Shown here: piece after piece, positions 1-5,120 of the stretch
Numbering within the stretch: position 1 is the stretch's first letter
How the letters are laid out: each line of letters starts with the position of its first letter
DNA from: DASZMJ01 sp035551935
GTDB lineage: Bacteria > Planctomycetota > Planctomycetia > Isosphaerales > Isosphaeraceae
DNA: 6,033 bases
Direction: 5' to 3'
NCBI GenBank assembly: GCA_035551935.1
Contig: DASZMJ010000568.1
Span: 1 to 6,033, forward strand
Notes under the pieces: generated by a model
Seen by the model: only the letters and a program-made list of their open reading frames with translations
Databases searched by the model: none
Told to the model about the DNA's origin: nothing
Program-made: the position numbers and the translations under genes

Positions 1-72
1 GACGTCACGGGTCGACCCCGACTGGCGCCACAAGCGGCGCCGCTGCCAGCCGTTGAGCTTGAGTCGTTCCAT
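1..72 (-). CDS. Transposase N-terminal fragment, probably IS630 family (cut by window edge)
   Basis: Reading leftward from an ATG at 72-70, the frame stays open to the window edge and gives 24 residues, beginning MERLKLNGWQRRRLWRQ. A GGAGG sequence lies about 7 nt upstream of the ATG, at a good ribosome-binding distance. From memory, IS630-type transposases often begin with a short basic stretch of the form LxxWQRRRLRRQ, followed by a winged-helix DNA-binding domain, and this fragment fits that. The rest of the gene, including any catalytic domain, lies outside the window. It points the same way as the transposase at the right end, but whether both are copies of one element cannot be told, because the two visible parts do not overlap. 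The call rests on one short motif. Confidence 0.55.
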   Translation of the reverse strand, partial: MERLKLNGWQRRRLWRQSGSTRDV

Positions 73-197
73 GGCGTGCCTCCGAAAGATCGGGCACGCA
101 ACGGATGGGCCGTGAAAAAACTACTGCGGACCTGCTTAGCCCTCTCCAGCCTCACGGGTCAATACCGCCCCAGAACCTCGGCCGGGCGTGCCGATGC

Positions 198-226
198 TTA
201 TCGTCGGGGGCCGAACGGACTACAAT
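198..226 (+). promoter_or_regulatory. Predicted sigma-70-type promoter of the acyl-CoA dehydrogenase
   Basis: TACAAT at 221-226 differs from the -10 consensus by one base and stands out in GC-rich sequence. The -35 position at 17-bp spacing holds TTATCG (198-203), a weak match (3 of 6). Transcription would start near 233, leaving a leader of about 40 nt before the ATG at 272. This argues against the longer open frame starting at 188, whose ATG would lie upstream of the transcript start. Confidence 0.45.
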
Positions 227-260
227 GAAAGAAGGGGTCCGGTCGTCGCCCGAACGAACG

Positions 261-268
261 AAGGAGGT
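261..268 (+). promoter_or_regulatory. Strong ribosome-binding site that fixes the start at 272
   Basis: AAGGAGGT, a near-perfect complement of the 16S rRNA 3' end, lies immediately before CCC-ATG. Its core is about 4-5 nt from the start codon, slightly short but workable. It selects ATG 272 over the in-frame ATG at 188, which has no comparable signal. Confidence 0.75.
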
Positions 269-271
269 CCC

Positions 272-2071
272 ATGTCCGCCACCGCGACCGAGCATGCCGG
301 CGAGGTCATGTCCGAGGCCGAGAAGCAGCGGCAGATCCGCCAGGCGGAGGAGCTGCTGTTCTCGGAGCCGGGTCGCGCGGGCTTCGCCAAGGAGGTCTTC
401 AAGGGGCAGTTCCGCGGCGACGTCCTCTTCCCGTACCCCGAGCTGCCCGCCGCGCGACGATTGGTCGTCGAGGAGGCGGTCGGGGCGGTCCGGAAGTTCG
501 CCGAGGAGCACATCGACTCGGCGGCCATCGACCGCGAGGCCGACATCCCGGCGAGCGTGATCGAGGGGCTCGGCCGGCTCGGCGTCCTCGGGATGACGGC
601 GCCGCCGGAGTTCGGCGGGCGGGGTTTCAGCCAGTCGGGCTATTGCCGGATCATGGAGGTCATCGGCGGCCACTGCGCCTCGACGGCCGTCTTCGTCAAC
701 GCCCACCACTCGATCGGCATCCGGGCCTTGCTCCTGTTCGGCACCGACGAGCAACAACGGCGCTGGCTGCCGCCGTTGACGAAGGGCGAGAAGCTCGCGG
801 CCTTCGCCTTGACCGAGGTCGAGGCGGGCTCCGACGCCTCGAACGTGCAGACGACGGCCACCCCCTCGGCCGACGGCGAGACGTTCCTCCTGAACGGCAC
901 GAAGCGCTACATCACCAACGGCGGCATCGCCGACGTCCTGACCGTCATGGCCCGCACGCCCGACCCGAAGGGGGGCGAGTCGAAGGTCTCGGCCTTCCTC
1001 GTCACGCCCGACCTGCCGGGCTTCGAGGTCGTGACGGCCCGGATGCCCAAGTGCGGCATCCGCGGCACCGCGACGGCCAAGCTCGCCTTCCACGACATGC
1101 CCGTGCCGCGGTCGAACCTCCTCGGCCCGCTGGGCAAGGGGTTGCGGGTGGCCTTGACGGTCCTCGACTTCGGCCGCACGACCTTCGGCGCCAGTTGCAC
1201 CGGGGCGGCCAAGGCGTGCCTCGCCGCCGCGACCCGACACGCCAACCGTCGCCGCCAGTTCGGCCGGACGTTGGGGACGCTCGAGCTCGTCAAGGAGAAG
1301 CTCGCCCTCATCGCCGCCTCGGCTTACGCGATGGAGGCGACGACGTACGAGACCGCCGCCCTCATCGACCGGGGGGCGGAGGACTACATGCTCGAGACGG
1401 CCATCCTCAAGGTCTTCGCCACCGAGGCGCTCTGGCAGGCCGTCTACGAGACGCTCCAGATCCACGGCGGGCAGGGCTATTTCAGCGACGAGCCGTACGA
1501 GCGCTGGATGCGCGACGCGCGGATCAACCAGATCGGCGAGGGGGCCAATGAGGTCCTCAAGGCGTTCATCGCCCTGGTCGGCATGCGCGACGTGGCCGAG
1601 GGGTTCAAGGCGACGCTCGACGACCTGAAGCGGCCCGCTCGGGCCTTGCCCGCCCTCTGGCGGTTCGGGTCGAGCCGCGCCGCCCGGCTGGTGCGCCGGC
1701 CGGTCGTGGCGGTGGCCACGCCCGAGCTCCGTCCCGCGGCCGTTGCGCTGGCGAGGCGGGTCGCCCGGTTCGGCTGGGCGATCGAGCGGACCCTGTTGCG
1801 ATACCGCGAGGGCGTGCTGGAGAAGCAGTACGTGCAGGAGCGGATCGCCGACGCCGCCATCGCCCTGGTGACGTCCGGCTGCACCCTCGCGCGGCTCGAC
1901 CGCGACCTGTCGACCGGCCAGGGGAGCGAGCTCGACCGCGCCGCGGGCGATTATTACCTGCGACTGGCCGCGCGGCGGTTCGACCAGGCCCTCCGCGACC
2001 TCCGCCACAATGACGACGCCCGGACGACCGCCACGGCCGACGCCGCCTTGCGGGCGTTCCCCGCCTCGTGA
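272..2071 (+). CDS. Acyl-CoA dehydrogenase, VLCAD/ACAD9-like, FAD-dependent
   Basis: This 599-residue flavoenzyme should catalyse the alpha,beta-dehydrogenation of acyl-CoA to trans-2-enoyl-CoA, the first step of beta-oxidation, passing electrons to an electron-transfer flavoprotein. The N-terminal helical domain occupies about residues 60-175. The first family signature is LTEVEAGSD at 180-188, followed by the middle beta domain with KRYITNGGIADVL. The C-terminal helical domain carries RRRQFG and the second signature QIHGGQGY at 396-403. IGEGANEV at 421-428 contains Glu423, which aligns with the catalytic base of MCAD and VLCAD. About 165 further residues follow. Ordinary MCAD or SCAD proteins (about 380-400 residues) lack these, while VLCAD and ACAD9 have them, so a long-chain substrate and membrane association are plausible but inferred. 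The start is set by the AAGGAGGT site and the TACAAT box. No other beta-oxidation gene is adjacent, so it is probably transcribed alone. It appears intact. Confidence 0.95.
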   Translation: MSATATEHAGEVMSEAEKQRQIRQAEELLFSEPGRAGFAKEVFKGQFRGDVLFPYPELPAARRLVVEEAVGAVRKFAEEHIDSAAIDREADIPASVIEGLGRLGVLGMTAPPEFGGRGFSQSGYCRIMEVIGGHCASTAVFVNAHHSIGIRALLLFGTDEQQRRWLPPLTKGEKLAAFALTEVEAGSDASNVQTTATPSADGETFLLNGTKRYITNGGIADVLTVMARTPDPKGGESKVSAFLVTPDLPGFEVVTARMPKCGIRGTATAKLAFHDMPVPRSNLLGPLGKGLRVALTVLDFGRTTFGASCTGAAKACLAAATRHANRRRQFGRTLGTLELVKEKLALIAASAYAMEATTYETAALIDRGAEDYMLETAILKVFATEALWQAVYETLQIHGGQGYFSDEPYERWMRDARINQIGEGANEVLKAFIALVGMRDVAEGFKATLDDLKRPARALPALWRFGSSRAARLVRRPVVAVATPELRPAAVALARRVARFGWAIERTLLRYREGVLEKQYVQERIADAAIALVTSGCTLARLDRDLSTGQGSELDRAAGDYYLRLAARRFDQALRDLRHNDDARTTATADAALRAFPAS

Positions 2072-2083
2072 GCGGTCCCGGTT

Positions 2084-2089
2084 TATTAT
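2084..2089 (+). promoter_or_regulatory. Possible -10 box upstream of the Ser/Thr kinase
   Basis: TATTAT matches the -10 consensus at five of six positions and lies in a short AT-rich island in the 119-bp gap after the acyl-CoA dehydrogenase stop. No recognisable -35 lies 16-18 bp upstream, so this may be a weak or activator-dependent promoter, or chance. A second candidate, TAGGAT at 2127-2132, is weaker (4 of 6). If real, the leader would be about 95 nt. Confidence 0.25.
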
Positions 2090-2190
2090 GACCGTCACAT
2101 CTGTGGTCGCGGCTCGTTCCGTGTTCTAGGATGCTTGCAGGGCCGCCGGCGCGTCGCGGCGGCGATCGGGTCGAGGGGGACGCCGCGGTG

Positions 2191-3606
2191 ATGCCCGTGC
2201 CGATGCGGCTGGTCTGCCGTGACTGCCTGCGAAGCCAGGACTCGGAGCCCGAGACGGGCCCCGGGCTCTGCCCCGACTGCGGCGGGACGCTGGAGGCGCG
2301 GGCGATCGACGTCTCCGAGACGACCGAACGGACGACCCCGCTCTCGCTGGAGCTCTCGCCCGACGACGCGACCCCGTTCGAGGCGCCGAGCAACGACGCG
2401 ACCCTCGGCCACGTTGGCCGGTTCCAGCTCCGCGAGGGGCTCGGCGGCGGCGGCTTCGGCCAGGTCTTTCGGGCCTACGACCCCCGGCTCGAGCGCGACG
2501 TGGCCCTCAAGGTGCTCAAGCAGTCGCGGCCCGCGGCGCGGGTCATGGAGCGGTTCTTCCGCGAGGCCCGAGCCGCGGCGCAGCTCGACCATCCCAACAT
2601 CATCCCGTTGCACGACGCCGGCCGCGACAACGGCCGTTGCTGGATCGCCTATCAATATGTCGCCGGCCCGACCCTCTCGCGGCTCCGCGACTTGAGGACG
2701 ATCGGCGTCGAGGAGGCGGTGCGACTGGTCCGCGACCTGACCGCGGCGGTCGAGCACGCCCACCGCAGGGGCGTCTTCCACCGCGACATCAAGCCGGCCA
2801 ACGTCATCATCGACCCCGAGGGACGCCCCCGCCTGACCGACTTCGGCCTGGCGCTGCGGGTCGAGTGCGACGCGACCCTGACCCGCGAGGGGGCCGTGCT
2901 CGGCACCCCGGCCTACATGAGCCCCGAGCAGGCGGCCGGCCGCAGCCACCTGGCCGACGGCCGCAGCGACGTCTACAGCCTCGGCGTGATGCTCTTCGAG
3001 CTGCTCTGCAAGCGCCGCCCCGGCGACCTGCCGAGCCAGGCCCCCCTCTGGCGCGTCGAGGCCGCGGCCCCCGAGGCCGTCTCGCCGCGCGAGGTCGATG
3101 CCGACGTGCCCCGCGCCCTCGACCGCATCTGCCGCCGCGCCCTCGCCCACGACCCGAACGCCCGCTACCCCGACGCCCGTTCCCTCGCCGCCGACCTCAC
3201 CCGCTGGCTCGACGACCGCGCCGCGCCCCGGACGACCCGGGGCGTGTTGATCGGGCTGGTAGCCGGCCTGATCGCCGTCGTCGGCCTGAACGCCGCCTAC
3301 GTCCCCGCCTCGCGGCAACCCCTTCCCGGTCCGGCGATCACCCACCGTCCTACGGCCGTCGCCCGCGCCGCGCCCGAACGGCCCGACGCCCGACCGACCA
3401 CGCCCCCCGCCACCGTGTCGGAGCGCGCGACGGAGGTCGTCGCCAGCAAGACGGGCGACCATTACCACCGGCCAGGCTGCCCCTCGGCCAGGCGGATCCT
3501 CCAGTCCAATCTCCTCGTCTTTCCCGACGCCGCCGCGGCCAGGGCGAGGGGCCGCGAGCCCTGCTCCCGCTGCTTCCACAACGAGGCCGATTCCTCGGAC
3601 CGCTGA
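2191..3606 (+). CDS. Membrane-anchored Ser/Thr protein kinase with zinc ribbon and Ada-like C-terminal domain
   Basis: This 471-residue Hanks-type (PknB-like) kinase should phosphorylate Ser/Thr on cytoplasmic proteins. Residues 9-30 carry two C-x2-C knuckles (Cys9, Cys12, Cys27, Cys30), a probable zinc ribbon. The kinase domain spans about 77-340, with glycine loop GLGGGGFGQV (83-92), Lys107, HRDIKPAN with catalytic Asp199, DFG with Asp217, and GTPAYMSPE ending at Glu246, so it should be active. One hydrophobic helix (about 351-370) and a Pro/Thr-rich linker follow. The last 50 or so residues resemble the metal-binding N-terminal domain of Ada: KTGDHYHRPGC (420-430), Asn440, Phe444 and PCSRC (457-461). 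His426 sits where Ada has its methyl-accepting Cys. By topology this domain should lie outside the cytoplasm. ATG 2191 was chosen because GAGGGGGA lies 10 nt upstream and the protein then starts just before the zinc ribbon; the in-frame ATG at 2131 would add 20 Arg/Gly-rich residues. No cognate phosphatase or substrate is nearby. Confidence 0.93.
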   Translation: MPVPMRLVCRDCLRSQDSEPETGPGLCPDCGGTLEARAIDVSETTERTTPLSLELSPDDATPFEAPSNDATLGHVGRFQLREGLGGGGFGQVFRAYDPRLERDVALKVLKQSRPAARVMERFFREARAAAQLDHPNIIPLHDAGRDNGRCWIAYQYVAGPTLSRLRDLRTIGVEEAVRLVRDLTAAVEHAHRRGVFHRDIKPANVIIDPEGRPRLTDFGLALRVECDATLTREGAVLGTPAYMSPEQAAGRSHLADGRSDVYSLGVMLFELLCKRRPGDLPSQAPLWRVEAAAPEAVSPREVDADVPRALDRICRRALAHDPNARYPDARSLAADLTRWLDDRAAPRTTRGVLIGLVAGLIAVVGLNAAYVPASRQPLPGPAITHRPTAVARAAPERPDARPTTPPATVSERATEVVASKTGDHYHRPGCPSARRILQSNLLVFPDAAAARARGREPCSRCFHNEADSSDR

Positions 3607-3615
3607 GCTCGACCG
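3596..3615 (+). repeat. 20-bp direct repeat, left copy
   Basis: The sequence CGGACCGCTGAGCTCGACCG recurs at 3745-3764 with one difference (C to T at position 15). The left copy contains the kinase stop codon (TGA at 3604-3606), so it is partly coding. The two copies bracket the inverted-repeat element at 3620-3702, as expected for a duplicated target, a duplicated segment or a recombination remnant. Confidence 0.75.
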
Positions 3616-3619
3616 CCCT

Positions 3620-3702
3620 GTAGCAGGCACGCTCCGCGTGCCGTCCGCCGAAACCCAGGAACCTTACGGGAGGGCGGACGGCACGCGGAGCGTGCCTGCT
3701 AC
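3620..3702. repeat. 83-bp REP/MITE-like element with perfect 30-bp inverted arms
   Basis: The left arm 3620-3649 starts GTAGCAGGCACGCTCC and is the exact reverse complement of 3673-3702, with a 23-nt loop (3650-3672). Each arm is itself a small hairpin: GGCACGC, then TCC or GGA, then GCGTGCC. The element can therefore fold as one long stem or as two short ones. Outside the arms, 3607-3619 and 3708-3721 are also imperfect inverted repeats (one substitution, one extra base), offset by about 5 nt at 3703-3707. No T-run follows, so a classical Rho-independent terminator is unlikely, but the RNA could protect the 3' end of the kinase mRNA or block readthrough. No transposase is encoded, so it would be non-autonomous if mobile. 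I recall similar GTAGCAGGCACGC repeats in planctomycete genomes, but could not check. Confidence 0.8.
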
Positions 3703-3744
3703 GAAGGAGGGCCGATCGAGCGGGCAAGCGGGGCATGCCTGCGA

Positions 3745-3764
3745 CGGACCGCTGAGCTTGACCG
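3745..3764 (+). repeat. 20-bp direct repeat, right copy
   Basis: This matches 3596-3615 at 19 of 20 positions. The difference turns TCGACC into TTGACC (3758-3763), which resembles a -35 promoter box ahead of the histidine kinase. The copies start 149 bp apart with the inverted-repeat element between them. Confidence 0.75.
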
Positions 3765-3787
3765 GGGCCGTCGGCGGCGGTGATACT
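3758..3787 (+). promoter_or_regulatory. Possible promoter of the histidine kinase, giving a leaderless mRNA
   Basis: TTGACC (3758-3763, 5 of 6 to the -35 consensus) is followed after 18 bp by GATACT (3782-3787, 4 of 6 to the -10 consensus). Transcription would start about 7-8 nt after the -10, at or next to the ATG at 3795. That agrees with the lack of a convincing Shine-Dalgarno sequence before either possible start. The -10 is mediocre, so the prediction is weak. Confidence 0.35.
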
Positions 3788-3794
3788 CGCGGGC

Positions 3795-5087
3795 ATGTCG
3801 AGGGGCTGGGTCGAGGCCGTCGCGGTCGTCGTCGCGGTCGCAGGGGCGGCCCTGGCGGTCGTCCGTCGGCGCCGCGAGCGGCAGGTCATCGAGGAGCTGA
3901 CCCGGGGGATCGAGGCGCTCGGCTCGGGTCGGCCGGTGCGGTCCTTGCGGCCGAGGATCGCCGGGCCGCTCGGCCGCCTGGTGCGGCGGTTCGACGAGGT
4001 CGTCTCGCGACTCGAGGGGCGGATCGCCGCGGCCGAGCGCGAGGGGCAGCAGCTCGCGGCGGTCCTCAGCGGCATGGCCGAGGGGGTCGTCGCCGTCGAC
4101 GACCGGCGCCGGCTCGTGTTCGCCAACGACGCGGCGGCGCGGATGCTCGGCCTGGAGCGCGGGGCGGTCGGCCGGCTCGTCGCCGAGCTGATCCGCAGCC
4201 CGGGCGTGCAGGAGGCCGTCGGCGACACGCTCGCCGGCCCCGGCACGTATCGCGGCGAGGTCGTCGTGCCGGCCCGCGAGGCCCGGCCCGGGTCCTCCGA
4301 GCTGATAATGGCCATCCACGGAACCCCCCTGCCAGGCCCGCCGCCGGGGGCCGTGCTCGTCTTCCACGACGTCACCGAGCTACGTCGCGTCGAGCGGATG
4401 CGGCAGGACTTCGTCGCCAACGCCTCGCACGAGCTGAAGACCCCGCTGGCCTCGATCAAGGCGTGCGCCGAGACCCTCCTCGACGGCGCGTTGCACGACG
4501 ACCGCGTCAACCTCCGCTTCCTCCGCCAGATCGACGAGCAGACCGACCGCCTCAACCGCCTGATCCTCGACCTGTTGAGCCTCGCCCGGCTGGAGTCGGG
4601 CGAGGAGGTCTTCGACCACGCCCCGTTGCCCTTGATGCCCGTGCTCCGCGACATCATCGAGTCGCACCGCGGCCGCGCCGACGCCAAGGGGCTCTCCTAC
4701 GGCCTCGACCCCGGCCCGATCGACGACGCGACCGAGGTCGTCGCCGACGAGGAGGCGGTCCGCCAGATCCTCGACAACCTGATCGACAACGCGATCAAGT
4801 ACACCCCCGACGGCGGCCGCGTCCGCGTCGCCTGCCGCCGCGACGACGACGGCCACCTCGCCGTCGAGGTCGCCGACACCGGCGTCGGCATCCCCCGCGA
4901 CGACCTGCCCCGCGTCTTCGAGCGCTTCTACCGCGTCGACAAGGCCCGCAGCCGCGCCCTCGGCGGCACCGGCCTGGGCCTCTCGATCGTCAAGCACCTC
5001 GTCCAGTCCGTCGGCGGCCAGGTCTCCGTCGCCAGCCGCCTCGGCGCCGGCAGCACCTTCACCGTCCGCCTGCCGCGTTGCGACTGA
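3795..5087 (+). CDS. PhoR-like sensor histidine kinase
   Basis: This 430-residue two-component sensor kinase should autophosphorylate on His and pass the phosphate to a response regulator. A single membrane helix (about residues 5-23) is followed directly by an Arg cluster, so there is almost no extracytoplasmic part. A HAMP-like linker spans about 25-80, then a PAS-like domain (about 85-200) that starts AVLSGMAEGVVAVDD and ends AVLVFHDVTELRRVERM, a PhoR-type arrangement. The H-box is NASHELKTP with His212. The ATPase domain has its N-box at DNLIDNAIKYT (Asn328, Asn332), the G1 box DTGVGIP (Asp361), ERFYRVD, and the G2 box GGTGLGLS (390-397). All catalytic motifs are intact. ATG 3795 is preferred; an in-frame GTG at 3780 would add five residues, and neither has a good ribosome-binding site. 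No response regulator is visible on either side, although PhoR-type kinases usually sit beside one. A phosphate-sensing role is not demonstrated. Confidence 0.93.
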   Translation: MSRGWVEAVAVVVAVAGAALAVVRRRRERQVIEELTRGIEALGSGRPVRSLRPRIAGPLGRLVRRFDEVVSRLEGRIAAAEREGQQLAAVLSGMAEGVVAVDDRRRLVFANDAAARMLGLERGAVGRLVAELIRSPGVQEAVGDTLAGPGTYRGEVVVPAREARPGSSELIMAIHGTPLPGPPPGAVLVFHDVTELRRVERMRQDFVANASHELKTPLASIKACAETLLDGALHDDRVNLRFLRQIDEQTDRLNRLILDLLSLARLESGEEVFDHAPLPLMPVLRDIIESHRGRADAKGLSYGLDPGPIDDATEVVADEEAVRQILDNLIDNAIKYTPDGGRVRVACRRDDDGHLAVEVADTGVGIPRDDLPRVFERFYRVDKARSRALGGTGLGLSIVKHLVQSVGGQVSVASRLGAGSTFTVRLPRCD

Positions 5088-5120
5088 TCCCGAATCGCGT
5101 GGATCGGTCACCCATTCGTA
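5088..5120. other. Short gap between the histidine kinase and the IS630 end
   Basis: These 33 bp hold only a weak possible hairpin (ACCCA at 5110-5114 with TGGGT at 5122-5126, crossing the proposed IS boundary) and GATCC/GGATC arms at 5086-5090 and 5101-5105. There is no T-run, so no confident terminator for the histidine kinase. Confidence 0.4.

Larger units (their letters stand above)
73..271. other. Intergenic region between the transposase start and the acyl-CoA dehydrogenase
   Basis: No convincing gene lies here. The left part should contain the end of the left mobile element: a TA at 122-123, followed leftward by GTTTTTTCAC on the minus strand, is a possible IS630-type boundary 49 nt from the transposase ATG. 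The right part (about 198-271) carries the predicted promoter and ribosome-binding site of the acyl-CoA dehydrogenase. The A6 run at 115-120 is a local AT-rich spot in otherwise GC-rich DNA. Confidence 0.5.

Noticed and set aside
188..271. Upstream extension of the acyl-CoA dehydrogenase from ATG 188
   Set aside because: It lacks a ribosome-binding site and would lie upstream of the predicted transcript start, whereas ATG 272 follows AAGGAGGT directly.
152..2098. A 648-codon open frame on the minus strand opposite the acyl-CoA dehydrogenase
   Set aside because: It is a compositional shadow: low-complexity Gly/Arg/Glu/Leu-rich translation with no family motif, lying exactly opposite a gene with clear catalytic motifs in GC-rich DNA.
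2095..3630. A 511-codon minus-strand open frame opposite the Ser/Thr kinase
   Set aside because: Its Ala/Gly/Arg/Val-rich translation has no recognisable domain and mirrors the kinase gene. Third-position GC bias explains the lack of stops.
3620..3702. CRISPR unit or Rho-independent terminator as explanation of the inverted repeat
   Set aside because: There are no regularly spaced repeats and spacers, and no T-run follows the stem; a REP/MITE-like element fits better.
3704..3710. AAGGAGG, a perfect Shine-Dalgarno-like sequence after the inverted repeat
   Set aside because: No start codon lies 5-12 nt downstream. The next ATG, at 3735, is too far away and opens no supported gene.
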